This document shows positions 17,920-27,191 of a stretch of DNA of 64,000 bases, one piece after another. Made by a program: the position numbers and the translations under genes. Origin of the DNA: Betaproteobacteria bacterium (GTDB taxonomy: Bacteria > Pseudomonadota > Gammaproteobacteria > Burkholderiales > SG8-39); assembly GCA_016713125.1 (NCBI GenBank), contig JADJPT010000008.1, positions 1 through 64,000 of the forward strand, written 5' to 3'. Within the stretch, counting starts at the first letter, position 1; each line of letters opens with the position of its first letter. The notes under the pieces are model-generated. The model worked only from the letters and a program-made list of their open reading frames with translations. It did not search any database and was not told where the DNA came from.

Positions 17920-19134
17920 ATGTCGCATCGTACCGACGCAGGCATGACGGGCGCTGGATCCGGGGCCGAGACGCAGCCCACCGCGCAGGTGACCGACCTG
18001 CGCCCGCGCCGCGCACGCGCCGGCCTGGTGCTGACCGGCGGCGGCGCGCGCGCGGCCTACCAGGTCGGCGTGGTCAAGGCGGTGCGCGACATCCTCGGCA
18101 GTCCGCAGAAGAATCCCTTTCCCATCCTGTGCGGAACCTCGGCGGGTGCGATCAACGCCACCACGCTGGCGGTATACGCGGACAACTTCACGCGCGGCGT
18201 CGGCAACCTGCTCGAGGTGTGGGAGAACATGCACGTCGACCACGTGTATCGCGCCGATACGGCCAGCATCGTGCGCGGCGGGGCGCGCTGGCTCTCTGCG
18301 CTGATGCTGATGTCGCGGAAGAATCCGGTGTCTCTGCTCGACAATACGCCGTTACAGGAGATGCTGCGCAGCACTTTGCCGTTCGATCGGATCCAGGACA
18401 ACATCGACTGCGGCGCACTGTACGCGGTATCGGTGACGGCCTCCGGCTATACCTCCGGACAGAGCGTGTCGTTCTTCCAGGGCGGCTCCGGCACCGAGGG
18501 CTGGGAGCGCAATCAGCGCATCGGTGCCGCCGTAACGCTCAAGCTCGAGTACCTGCTGGCCAGTGCGGCGTTGCCGTTCATCTTTCCCGCGGTGAAAGTG
18601 CATCGCGAGTACTTCGGCGACGGTTCGATGCGCCAGATCGCGCCGATCAGCCCCGCGCTGCACCTGGGTGCGGACCGTGTGCTGGTGGTGGGCACCGGTC
18701 GCCAGACGCTGGACACAGCACGCGCGCGCTCGAACGTGTATCCGTCGCTTGCGCAGATCGCCGGCCACGCGCTGAACAGCATCTTCCTCGACACGCTGGC
18801 CGTGGACCTCGAGCGCCTGGAGCGCATCAACCGTACGGTCAGCCTGATCCCCTCGGACCGCCTGGCCGACGGCGGCACCACGCTCAAGCCGATCAAGGTG
18901 TTGTTCATCTCGCCCAGCCAGCCCATAGAGCGCATCGCCGCGCGTTTCCTGCACGAACTGCCGCGTCCGGTGCGCTTCCTGCTGCGCCCGACCGGGGCGA
19001 TGAACCGCTCGGGCTCGAACCTCGCCAGCTACCTGCTGTTCGAGCAGTCGTTCTGCCGCGCGCTGGTCGACCTCGGCTACCAGGACACGGTCGCACGCGA
19101 GCACGAAGTGCGCGAATTCTTCGTAGACACCTGA
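17920..19134 (+). CDS. Patatin-like phospholipase
   Basis: A 404-residue serine hydrolase. The oxyanion loop GGGARAAYQ starts at residue 40, the nucleophile Ser74 is in CGTSAGAIN, and the catalytic Asp234 is in YFGDGSMRQ, the patatin Ser-Asp dyad. The C-terminal ~170 residues match the long bacterial patatin class (DUF3336-free, cytosolic, no signal peptide). It probably releases fatty acids from phospholipid or another acyl ester. phaM follows 19 bases later, a link with lipid or PHA storage, but no PHA depolymerase signature is seen. Confidence 0.9.
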   Translation: MSHRTDAGMTGAGSGAETQPTAQVTDLRPRRARAGLVLTGGGARAAYQVGVVKAVRDILGSPQKNPFPILCGTSAGAINATTLAVYADNFTRGVGNLLEVWENMHVDHVYRADTASIVRGGARWLSALMLMSRKNPVSLLDNTPLQEMLRSTLPFDRIQDNIDCGALYAVSVTASGYTSGQSVSFFQGGSGTEGWERNQRIGAAVTLKLEYLLASAALPFIFPAVKVHREYFGDGSMRQIAPISPALHLGADRVLVVGTGRQTLDTARARSNVYPSLAQIAGHALNSIFLDTLAVDLERLERINRTVSLIPSDRLADGGTTLKPIKVLFISPSQPIERIAARFLHELPRPVRFLLRPTGAMNRSGSNLASYLLFEQSFCRALVDLGYQDTVAREHEVREFFVDT

Positions 19135-19153
19135 GACACTTGGGGAGGCGCAG

Positions 19154-19627
19154 ATGGCCGATCAGGGCAGCAACTTCAATGCACAGGACCCGTTCGAGGT
19201 CTTTCGCCGCCTGTGGGGTCCGCTCGGACTGCCGGTGCCCGGCATGGCCATGCCTACGCTGGATCCCGCAGAGATCGAGAAGCGCATCGCCGACCTCAAG
19301 TCGGTGGAGACCTGGCTGGGCATGAACCTCAACATGGTGAAGATGTCGATCCAGGGGCTGGAAGTGCAGAAGATGGCGCTGGAGGCGATGAAGAGTAATG
19401 CGGGCGCGGCGGGCAGTGCGGCCAGCGCGTTCGCCGACCTGTCGCGCAGCGCGGCCAGCGGGGCCGCCGAAGCGGCTGCAAGCGCAGCCACCAACCCCAT
19501 GCTGTGGCCGTGGTCCATGATGCAGGGCGCGACCGCGGCTGCCGGACAGGACGCGCCGCCCGAGGGCGCGGCGCCCGTGGCAGGCAAGACGGCGCCTCGA
19601 GAGCCCAAGACGCCTGGAGGCAAGTGA
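19154..19627 (+). CDS. phaM: PhaM-type polyhydroxyalkanoate granule regulatory protein
   Basis: A 157-residue protein with the PhaM layout: an N-terminal FDP-like start (AQDPFEVFRRLWGPLG), the MPTLDPAEIEKRIADLKSVE segment, a helix (WLGMNLNMVKMSIQGLEVQ) and an Ala-rich tail with Pro/Lys (APREPKTPGGK). In Ralstonia eutropha PhaM activates the PHA synthase and ties granules to the nucleoid through its lysine-rich tail; the tail here is less basic. AGGCG precedes the ATG, and the FIST gene follows 4 bases after the stop. No phaC, phaA or phaB lies in the window. Confidence 0.8.
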   Translation: MADQGSNFNAQDPFEVFRRLWGPLGLPVPGMAMPTLDPAEIEKRIADLKSVETWLGMNLNMVKMSIQGLEVQKMALEAMKSNAGAAGSAASAFADLSRSAASGAAEAAASAATNPMLWPWSMMQGATAAAGQDAPPEGAAPVAGKTAPREPKTPGGK

Positions 19628-19631
19628 ACGC

Positions 19632-20732
19632 ATGAGCACCTTCCGTCATGCGCATGCGAGCGGGGGCGACTGGCAGGCCTGCGTCGCGCGCTGCGTCGCC
19701 GGACTGGGCAAACCCGCGGGCAAGCTCGGCTTCGTTTATTTCACCGACGCCCTGCTGCCGCACGCGGGCGAGATCGTCGCCACACTGCGCGAACTGACCG
19801 GGGTTCCCGACTGGGCCGGCAGCGTAGGCCTGGGTGTGATCGCCAATGGCGTCGAGTATCTGGACGAGCCGGCGATCGTCGTCATGGTGGCCGACCTGCC
19901 GCAGGACAGCTACCGCGTGTTCTCAGGAAAGAAACGCCCGCCATCGGCTGGTGAGCGCACGGGAACGGGGGCCGTTGCCGGACATTTTGCCATCGTGCAC
20001 GGCGACCCGCGCACGCCCGACATGGGTGAGCTGATCGCCGACATGGCCGCCAAACTGGAGAGTGGCTACCTGGTCGGCGGACTGTCCAGCGCCGCGCAGG
20101 AGACCGCGCAGATCGCCAACGACGTGCTGTCCGGGGGGCTGTCGGGGGTGGTGTTCGCTTCAGACGTGCAGGTCGCCACGCGCCTTACGCAGGGTTGCAC
20201 GCCGTTGCCGGCGCGCCACGTGATCACCGAATGCGAGGACAACATCGTCGTGACCCTGGACGGTCGCCCGGCGCTCGAGGTGTTCCAGGAGGACATCGGC
20301 GAAGTGCTGGCACGCGACCTGCGTCGCGCAGCGTTGTACATGCACGTCGGCCTGCCGGTGCGCGGCAGTGACACGGGTGATTACCTGGTGCGCAACCTGG
20401 TCGGGCTGGACCCCAAGAACAAGCTGATCGCGGTGGGGGAGACGCTTGAGACCGGTGCCGAGATGTTCTTCTGCAAGCGCGACGCACAGTCTGCGCGCGA
20501 CGATCTGGAGCGCATGCTGGGTGCGCTCAAAACAGAGGTGCCCGCGCCACGCGGGGCGCTGTACTATTCCTGCCTTGGCCGCGGCGAGCATATGTTCGGC
20601 CGGCGCGGCGCGGAGATGGAAATCATCCGCGCGGCACTCGGCGATATTCCGCTGGCCGGCTTTTTCTGCAACGGCGAGATTTCGCACGATCGGCTGTACG
20701 GCTACACCGGCGTGCTTACGCTGTTCCGCTGA
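19632..20732 (+). CDS. FIST N/C domain sensory protein
   Basis: A 366-residue cytosolic protein. The N-terminal FIST_N half has SVGLGVIANGVEYLDEPA and ESGYLVGGLSS; the C-terminal FIST_C half has RGALYYSCLGRGEHMFG and IPLAGFFCNGEI near the end. FIST domains are predicted small-ligand sensors, usually fused to or beside signalling proteins. Here the protein has no output domain and no kinase or cyclase neighbour. Its 4-base gap from phaM suggests cotranscription. The ligand is unknown. Confidence 0.88.
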   Translation: MSTFRHAHASGGDWQACVARCVAGLGKPAGKLGFVYFTDALLPHAGEIVATLRELTGVPDWAGSVGLGVIANGVEYLDEPAIVVMVADLPQDSYRVFSGKKRPPSAGERTGTGAVAGHFAIVHGDPRTPDMGELIADMAAKLESGYLVGGLSSAAQETAQIANDVLSGGLSGVVFASDVQVATRLTQGCTPLPARHVITECEDNIVVTLDGRPALEVFQEDIGEVLARDLRRAALYMHVGLPVRGSDTGDYLVRNLVGLDPKNKLIAVGETLETGAEMFFCKRDAQSARDDLERMLGALKTEVPAPRGALYYSCLGRGEHMFGRRGAEMEIIRAALGDIPLAGFFCNGEISHDRLYGYTGVLTLFR

Positions 20733-20784
20733 AGATTCCTGCTGCAACCCTATCGTCACCCAACACACGAACAAGGAGCATTAC

Positions 20785-21755
20785 ATGGTGAAGGCAATCC
20801 GATTCCACAAGACCGGCGGTCCCGAAGTGCTGCAGCTCGAGGACATCGCGGTCGGTGAGCCCGGTGCGGGCGAGGCGCGCGTACGCCACACCGCCATCGG
20901 GGTGAACTTCATCGACACTTATCACCGTTCCGGCCTGTATCCGATGCCGATGCCCTCGGGCATCGGTTCGGAGGGTGCAGGCGTGGTCGAGGCGGTGGGC
21001 GCCGGCGTCGATTTCCTCAAGGTCGGCGATCGCGTCGCCTACACCGGCAACCCGATCGGTTCGTATGCCGAGGCGCGACTGTTCCCGGCCGACCGGCTGG
21101 TGAAGATTCCCGAAGGCGTCAGCGACCAGCAGGCGGCATCGATGATGCTCAAGGGCATGACCACGCAGTACCTGATCCACCGCACCTACGCCGCCAAGGC
21201 CGGCGAAACGGTGCTGTGGCACGCGGCGGCCGGCGGCGTGGGGCTGATCGCCTGCCAATGGCTCAAGGCGCTGGGCGTGACCGTGATCGGCACCGTGGGT
21301 TCGGACGAGAAGGCGAAGCTGGCAAAGCCGGCTGCGACCATATGATCAACTACTCGACCGAGAACTTCACGCAGCGCGTGAAGGAGATCACGGGTGGCAA
21401 GGGCGTGCCCGTGGTGTACGACTCGGTGGGCAAGAGCACCTGGGAAGGGTCGCTCGACTGCCTGCAGCCGCGCGGCACGATGGTGTCGTTCGGCAACGCC
21501 TCGGGTGCGGTACCGCCGGTCAACATCGGCATCCTGGCGCAGAAGGGCTCGCTGTTCCTGACGCGCCCGACGCTGATTCACTACACGGCCTCGCGTGCCG
21601 ACCTGGAATCCACGGCCAAGTCGCTGTTCGACGTGGTCGCTTCGGGCAAGGTCAAGATCGAGATCAGCGGCACCTACAAGCTGGCCGACGCCGCACAGTC
21701 GCACCGCGACCTCGAAGGCCGCAAGACTACCGGCTCGGTGATCCTCGTTCCCTGA
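20785..21755 (+). CDS. qor: NADPH:quinone oxidoreductase, zeta-crystallin family (frameshifted)
   Basis: Medium-chain dehydrogenase/reductase without zinc that reduces quinones with NADPH. The N-terminal part shows GVNFIDTYHRSGLYP and GSEGAGVVEAVG, then the nucleotide motif HAAAGGVGLIACQW. Near base 21327 one base appears missing (GCAAAGCCGG). As read, the protein stops after KLAKPAATI, while the next frame continues at once with GCDHMINYSTENF and runs through YDSVGKSTW to a stop at 21755. An AAGGAGC sequence precedes the ATG. The tail overlaps that of the convergent EamA gene by 29 bases. Confidence 0.88.
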
Positions 21756-22617
21756 TCAGCACCAGCAACTGGCTGGCCAGTACGGCGGCCACCACCATCA
21801 CACCCCCGGCCAGCGCAGCCTGGCCGGGGCGCTCGGCCAGCACCAGCCACACCCACAGCGGCGTCAGCACCGGTTCGACCAGCGAGATCAGCGAGAGCTC
21901 GACTGCGGTGAGCCTGCGCATGGCCAGCGCGAGCAGCAGGCAGGCCGCCCCGGTCTGCAACACGCCCAGCGCGGCGAGCGCGGGAAAATCCGCTGTCGGA
22001 ACCGATAGGGGCGCTGCGAATGGCAGCGCCGCCAGCATCGCGAAAAGTGCGGCGATCAGCATCATCACGACCGGATCCACGTGCTGGCCGGCGCGGCGCA
22101 GGACAACGTAGTTCACCGCGAATGCCAGCGGCACGCCCAGCGCGCACAGGTTGCCGAGCATGGCGCCTGGCCCCAGCCCCTCGGAGAACATCAGCCCGAT
22201 GCCCGCCAGCGCCGCGGCGACCGCCAACCATATGCCTGCGGGCGGATGTTCGCCGAGGAAAGCCCGCCCGGCCAGCGCCAGCACCAGCGGGCTGGTGCTC
22301 ATCAGAGCGGCGGTATTGGCCACCGTGGTGTGGCTGACGGCCATGACAAAAAGCACGAATGTCGAGCCCATGAAGACGGCCGAGACCAGGCCGGAGCGCC
22401 CCAGCAGACGCAGCCGTCCGGCGAGGCCTCGGCCGTGCCAGACGAGCAGCACCAGAGTAAGGAAGCCGAACATGAACGCCGAGCGCCAGAACACGATGTC
22501 CCAAGGCGAGGCAGAGCGCACTTCGCGCACCAACAGTCCGCCCGAGGAAAACAGCAGCGAGGCGCACAGCATGAGCAGGGCGCCCTTGCGCCGTTCGGCA
22601 GGGGATGGGAGAGGCAT
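21727..22617 (-). CDS. EamA/DMT-family transporter
   Basis: A 296-residue integral membrane protein with about ten hydrophobic helices in two EamA repeats (first repeat SSGGLLVREVRSASPWDIVFWR; second repeat AALGVLQTGAACLLLALAMRRLTAVELSLISLVEPVLTPLW, which ends in the typical EPV/P motif). Members export amino acids, nucleosides or drugs; the substrate here cannot be read. It converges on qor. Confidence 0.88.
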   Translation of the reverse strand: MPLPSPAERRKGALLMLCASLLFSSGGLLVREVRSASPWDIVFWRSAFMFGFLTLVLLVWHGRGLAGRLRLLGRSGLVSAVFMGSTFVLFVMAVSHTTVANTAALMSTSPLVLALAGRAFLGEHPPAGIWLAVAAALAGIGLMFSEGLGPGAMLGNLCALGVPLAFAVNYVVLRRAGQHVDPVVMMLIAALFAMLAALPFAAPLSVPTADFPALAALGVLQTGAACLLLALAMRRLTAVELSLISLVEPVLTPLWVWLVLAERPGQAALAGGVMVVAAVLASQLLVLIRERGSPSR

Positions 22618-22695
22618 GGCGGGCGATCTCGGCGGCTGTTACGGTGCGCGCCGTGAGCGCTTCAATCCCGCGGGCCGGCGCTGTAGAATGATTTT

Positions 22696-22716
22696 GGATC
22701 GGCATTGTACCGATCC
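22696..22716. promoter_or_regulatory. Inverted repeat upstream of the TRAP binding-protein gene
   Basis: GGATCGG (22696-22702) and CCGATCC (22710-22716) form a perfect 7-base dyad around a 7-base spacer. A possible -10 TAGAAT (22683-22688) lies just upstream, so the dyad would sit at the transcription start, a typical operator position. It could also be an mRNA hairpin. Confidence 0.5.
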
Positions 22717-22779
22717 CCCGCGGCGAGCAAGCGCTGCCGGAGCAAAAGCACACAACCGGTACCACCCAGAGGAGACATC

Positions 22780-23781
22780 ATGAAAGCCAATCGCATGGCA
22801 GGGCTCGCGGCCGCCGCGCTGTTCTGTCTCACGCTTCCCGCCGGCAGCGCGCTGGCGCAGCAGAAGCTCAAGTTTGCGCATGTGTACGAAACCAGCGAGC
22901 CGTACCACACGGCTGCGGTCTGGGCGGCCGGCGAGATCGGCAAGCGCACTTCCAACCGTTACGCGGTGGAGGTGTTTCCGGCATCCTCGCTGGGCAAGGA
23001 AACCGACATCAACCAGGGATTGACTCTCGGCACGGTGGACATCATCTACACCGGACAACTGTTCGCCGGCCGAAACTACGGGCCGATCTCGATCGGCGGC
23101 GCACCCTTCATGTTCCGTGACGTCGATCACTGGAAGAAGTTCTCGACCTCCAAGCTGTTCGACGAACTGGGTGAAGGCTACGCCAAGGCTGCGGCGGGCA
23201 ACAAGGTGATCGCCATTACCTACTACGGCAACCGGCAGACCACTTCGAACAAGGCGATCAACAAGCCCGCGGACATGAAAGGGCTGAAGATTCGTGTACC
23301 GGACGCGCCGCTCTACACGCTGTTCCCGCGCGCCGTGGGCGCCAATCCGACGCCGATCGCGTTCGCCGAGGTCTACCTCGCGCTGCAGAACAAGACTGTC
23401 GAGGCGCAGGAGAACCCGCTGCCGACCATCGATGCCAAGAAGTTCTACGAGGTACAGTCGCACATCAACATCACGGCGCACATCACCGACGCGCTGCTGA
23501 CCATCGTCGGTGGCCCGTTGTGGGCCAAGCTCTCGGACGCCGACAAGAAGACTTTCACGGCGGTGTTCCGCGAGGCTTCGGCGCGCGCCACGGGCGAGAT
23601 TGTCGAGGCAGAAAAGAAGCTGATGAGCGAGTTCACCAAGCGCGGCAAGACGGTGGTGATGGTGGACCGCAAGCCGTTCATCGCGGCGGTCGAAAAGTAT
23701 TACAAGGACGGCAAGCAGCCCGACGGCAGCGCGTTGCCCTGGCCCAAGGATCTGTACGCCAAGGTGCAGGCGATCAGGTAG
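22780..23781 (+). CDS. TRAP transporter solute-binding protein, DctP family
   Basis: A 333-residue periplasmic protein. It has a cleavable signal peptide (LAAAALFCLTLPAGSALAQQ, about residues 8-27), then KLKFAHVYETSEPYH and the family features FPASSLGKE, MKGLKIRVPDAPLY (the conserved carboxylate-binding Arg) and LALQNKTVEAQENPLP. It delivers an organic acid or similar anion to a DctQ/DctM permease. No dctQ or dctM gene lies within the window on either side, so it is an orphan or partners a distant permease. AGAGGAGAC precedes the ATG. Confidence 0.92.
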   Translation: MKANRMAGLAAAALFCLTLPAGSALAQQKLKFAHVYETSEPYHTAAVWAAGEIGKRTSNRYAVEVFPASSLGKETDINQGLTLGTVDIIYTGQLFAGRNYGPISIGGAPFMFRDVDHWKKFSTSKLFDELGEGYAKAAAGNKVIAITYYGNRQTTSNKAINKPADMKGLKIRVPDAPLYTLFPRAVGANPTPIAFAEVYLALQNKTVEAQENPLPTIDAKKFYEVQSHINITAHITDALLTIVGGPLWAKLSDADKKTFTAVFREASARATGEIVEAEKKLMSEFTKRGKTVVMVDRKPFIAAVEKYYKDGKQPDGSALPWPKDLYAKVQAIR

Positions 23782-23814
23782 GGCGCACAGCTCCAGTCGC
23801 TGCAGGAAGAAAGG

Positions 23815-23843
23815 AAACGCCGCGGCTCGGACCGCGGCGTTTT
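23815..23843. terminator. Bidirectional terminator between convergent genes
   Basis: AAACGCCGCGG (23815-23825) and CCGCGGCGTTT (23832-23842) form a perfect 11-base stem with a 6-base loop. T follows on the plus strand and A precedes, so it can serve both the TRAP gene and the convergent small exported protein gene. Confidence 0.85.
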
Positions 23844-23871
23844 CGCTTCTGCGCCCCGCGGGCGCGAGCTG

Positions 23872-24117
23872 TCAGCGCAGGCCCAGAATCTTCAGCGCGT
23901 TCCACAGATGCTCGCGCGCCTCGCTTTCGCCGCCTTTCTTGCCGATTACGCGCACCGCCTGATCGCGCAGTTCGCGTACCTGCTTTTGCTGCGTCGGTGT
24001 GAGCTTCTCGGCTTTGGCGATGCCGACATCGACCTCCTTCAGCATGTCGTTCGTCGGTTGGGCAAACGCGGTGGTCGCGAAAAGCGCTAAAGTTACGAGC
24101 AATGCCTTGGTTCTCAT
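23872..24117 (-). CDS. Small exported protein of unknown function
   Basis: An 82-residue protein with a clear signal peptide (TKALLVTLALFATTAFAQP) and a mature part of about 60 residues, mostly predicted helix and highly charged (EKLTPTQQKQVRELRDQ). I chose the ATG at 24117 because AGGAGATC precedes it and the signal peptide begins there; the longer reading to 24186 lacks this. It is probably periplasmic. I do not recognise the family. Confidence 0.75.
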   Translation of the reverse strand: MRTKALLVTLALFATTAFAQPTNDMLKEVDVGIAKAEKLTPTQQKQVRELRDQAVRVIGKKGGESEAREHLWNALKILGLR

Positions 24118-24184
24118 GTGATCTCCTGGGTTCTTGAATGGTCGCGCCCGCGGGCGCCTGCACTCAGCCGGAAAATAATACTCC

Positions 24185-24806
24185 ATGCCTTCGATATCCG
24201 AGTCCGAATCCGCTCATCCCGACCTCGAGCGCCTGCGCCGACGTTTTGCAGGCGGAACCGCCCCTCACGACACTTTGTACGGCGACCAGGGCGCGCGACC
24301 TGACGTACACGAGCTTCGGCCGGCCTCGGTGCTGGTTCCCATAGTCGCGCGCAGTCCGCAGCCCACCGTGCTGTTCACGCGGCGTACGGCGCACCTGAAG
24401 ACCCATTCCGGACAGATCAGCTTTCCGGGCGGGCGTGCGGAACCCGCCGACCCGAGTCCGGAGCACACGGCACTGCGGGAAACCGAAGAGGAGATCGGGC
24501 TGCCCGCAGCGCACATCGAGTTGCTGGGCAGGCTGTCCGACTATCACACGCGTACCGGCTATCGCATCACGCCGGTGGTCGGTTTGGTTCGCCCGCCGTT
24601 CGAGCTGCGCCCGGACGACAACGAGGTGGCGGAGGTCTTCGAGGTGCCGCTGATGTTCCTGCTGGACGCACGCAACCACCAGCGGCATTACCGCGAGTTC
24701 GAGGGGCACCGGCGCGGCTATTTCGCCATCCCCTACGACGATTACTACATCTGGGGCTACGGCGGGCATGCTGATCAACCTGCACCGCTTCCTAGGCACG
24801 GGCTGA
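24185..24806 (+). CDS. CoA pyrophosphatase-type NUDIX hydrolase (frameshifted at the end)
   Basis: About 207 residues. The CoA-pyrophosphatase (UPF0035) motif VLFTRRTAHLKTHSGQISFPGG leads into a NUDIX box ending TALRETEEEIGL. Such enzymes split CoA or acyl-CoA into phosphopantetheine and 3',5'-ADP. A slip near base 24757 (CTGGGGCTAC) diverts the last residues. In the neighbouring frame the sequence reads TAGMLINLHRFLGTG with TGA at 24804-24806, the expected C-terminus. Read uncorrected, the frame would run to 24943 through low-quality sequence. Confidence 0.85.
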
Positions 24807-24845
24807 GCAGGCGATCACTTTTTCGGCGCGCGCCAGGCGGGGTAT

Positions 24846-25334
24846 TCAGGGCAGTCGGGCCGACAGTCCCTCCCAGAAGCGTTCCGCCTTCTGCGCCCCG
24901 GCTATCGCACGCAACGCCTGGCGGCAACGCTCGCCTTCCGTAACCAGCGCCTCTCGCGATTGCGCCTTTTCCAGCCGCTCGGTGAGCGGGTCGCCGTTCG
25001 GTCCCAGCAACGTAAGGATCTGGTCGATGGCGTAGCGGCGCGCGCCCTCCAGGGAGCGCGGTGCCGTGGCCGTCGCCGTGCCGGTCGCCGCACCGGCCGG
25101 GACTGTTTCGGCAGCTTGCGTGGTGGGGGCGGCGATGAAGCCCTGCGACGACAGCTCGGCGAGCATCGGCACGATACCGCCCAGCGAGGCGGCCTTGGCG
25201 GCGAGCTCGGCCGCGGAGATCTTGCCGTCGACCATGATCAACAGGGCGCGCAGGCGCGGTGGCAGTTTGTAGGTGCGATTGGCGACTTCTTCGAGTCCCT
25301 TGGGCGTCTTCGCAAAAACGGCTGATGGATCCAC
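24846..25334 (-). CDS. Hypothetical protein, betaproteobacterial conserved type
   Basis: A 162-residue soluble protein beginning MDPSAVFAKTPKGLEEVANR. It has a winged-helix-like N-terminal half (YKLPPRLRALLIMVDGKISAAELAAK), an Ala/Thr-rich linker (about residues 70-92) and a helical C-terminal half (EGARRYAIDQILTLLGPNGDP). No catalytic motif is visible. I recall similar proteins in betaproteobacteria without an assigned role. It converges with the NUDIX gene. Confidence 0.7.
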   Translation of the reverse strand: MDPSAVFAKTPKGLEEVANRTYKLPPRLRALLIMVDGKISAAELAAKAASLGGIVPMLAELSSQGFIAAPTTQAAETVPAGAATGTATATAPRSLEGARRYAIDQILTLLGPNGDPLTERLEKAQSREALVTEGERCRQALRAIAGAQKAERFWEGLSARLP

Positions 25335-25394
25335 GGCCCCTCCTTCCGTAATGTGCTGCCTGTGCCTTTCGCTATCGTGCGCTCAGCGCGTCAT

Positions 25395-26133
25395 TCATTG
25401 CCTCGCCCTGGCGGCAACTTCGCGCGCATACAGTCGCGAGAAGTTATCCAGCGAATGCAGGTGCGCGTAGATCTTGCCCATGAAGCCTTTGGCGACCAGC
25501 ACCTTGTGGCTGGCGGGTTTGAGGTCGCGCAGCTTGGCTTCGTCGACGCGATACATGCCGGCCAGGCGTACTCCCGGCTGGTCGCCCTCCACGATCTGCA
25601 TGGTGAAGGGGGTGAACAACTGCAGGCGCGCGAGCGCGGCGCACATCTGCGCGGTCAGGTCGAGGTCCGCCTCGTACTCTGACAGCAGCTTCTCGGTGGC
25701 CTGCCAGCGTGCGTTCGGCTGGCCGGCGGCGTCGAACAGCTCGACACCGCTGGGATCCAGCCAGGCACGCGCGATGCAGACCACGCGCTCGCCGCTCGGC
25801 TCGCCATCGACGTAAAGCTTGGAGATGCAGAACGGATAGCGTCGCACGAAGGCGGGCAGATAGGCGCCGGCATCCCATTCTCCGTCTGCGCCCACAAACA
25901 GATTGGAGCCCTCGTTCAGGCCGAGCGACCACCGGTGCGTAGCTGCGGCCGGCGTCGAGGCTGGCGAAAACGATGGGGTAATCGCGCGCCGCTGCATTGA
26001 ACTCGGCCCAGGACACGGCGATCGCGTTCAGGCGGCGGCAGAAATCCGGCGTGGTGCCGTGCGGCACCAGCACCCGATCCTGCTTCTGCAGCGGAACGAT
26101 CTCGTCGTAGCCGAAGGGCGGGGTGATGTCCAT
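25395..26133 (-). CDS. SapC family protein (frameshifted)
   Basis: About 246 residues. The N-terminal piece (PLQKQDRVLVPHG..., AVSWAEFNAAARDYPIVFAS) and the following piece (LGLNEGSNLFVGADGEWDAGAYLPAFVRRYPF) are in different minus-strand frames, with the join near base 25926. Both match SapC (pfam07277), so the gene is one unit broken by a slip. SapC-family proteins are named after a Campylobacter S-layer secretion locus, but in proteobacteria their role is unknown. No signal peptide is visible. Confidence 0.82.
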
Positions 26134-26256
26134 GACGGCCTATTGTAGGCGATGGCGGGCGCGATGCGGCAAGGCCGGCGCAGCGCCGCCAAGGGGAAGG
26201 CTTGTGATATCTTGCGCCTTCGCTTCTTCCCTCCGTGCCCCGCCCCTTCCATTGCA

Positions 26257-27164
26257 ATGAGCGTATTCGCCATCATCCTCGCGCTGCTGATCGAGCAATG
26301 GAGGCCGCTCGCCGATCGCAAGGCTTACATGGCCCTGCTCGCGCGCTGGGCCAACTGGCTCGAGGCGATGTTCAACGCGGGCGAGTCCCGCCACGGCACC
26401 ATAGCCTGGGCGCTGGCTGCGGCTCCGCTGGTGCTGGGGGCGGCCGTGGCCTACCACCTGCTGCTGTGGATGCCGGTGTTCGCACTGGCCTTCAATGTGC
26501 TGGTGCTCTATCTCACGCTGGGCTTCCGCCAGTTCAGCCACTACTTTACCGGCATCAGGTCGCCATTCGCGGCGAGGACCTGGATCGCGCGCGCACGTTG
26601 CTCGGAGCCTGGCGCAGCGAATCTTCCCAGCATCGCAGCAAGGAGGAGGTGATCCGCCTGGCGATCGAGGAGGCCCTGCTCGCCTCGCACCGGCATGTGT
26701 TCGCCGTGCTGTTCTGGTTCATGGTTCTGCCCGGACCGAGCGGCGCGATCCTGTACCGGCTGGCCGGTTTCCTCGCACGGCGCTGGCGAGGGCAGGGCGC
26801 ATTCGGTGCGTTCGCGCTGCGTGTGCATGAACTGCTCGAATGGCCTGCGGTGCGACTGACCGCGATCGCCTTTGCCGTGGTCGGTGATTTCGAGGACGCC
26901 GTCTATTGCTGGCGGGCCCAGGCGCGCGCCTGGGCCGATCGTAACCTGGGCATCGTGCTGGCCGCAGGTGCCGGGGCAATGGGCGTGCGCCTGGGCATGC
27001 CGCTCGCGGAGGCCGATGGCGGCGTCGAGCCGCGACCCGACCTCGGCGTGGGCGAAGCCGCCGAAGTGGCGTTTCTGGACAGCACCGTGGGCCTGCTGTG
27101 GCGCTCGTTGGTGGTCTGGGTGTTCGCGCTCGCCATACTCAGCGTGGCGCGCATACTGGGCTGA
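26257..27164 (+). CDS. CobD/CbiB-family membrane protein (frameshifted)
   Basis: About 303 residues with hydrophobic segments throughout (SVFAIILALLIEQW, LVLGAAVAYHLLLWMPVFALAF, AVLFWFMVLPGPSGAILYRL, SLVVWVFALAILSVARIL). VAIRGEDLDRARTLLGAW and FWFMVLPGPSGAILYR match the CobD/CbiB family. Near base 26557 one base is missing, separating SHYFTGI from QVAIRGEDLD. In true cobalamin pathways CbiB makes adenosylcobinamide, but no other cobalamin gene is present. Betaproteobacterial members of this kind are AmpE-like proteins of unknown role. Confidence 0.8.
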
Positions 27165-27191
27165 GGTGCCGCAGAATCCGTCGTGCAGGCC

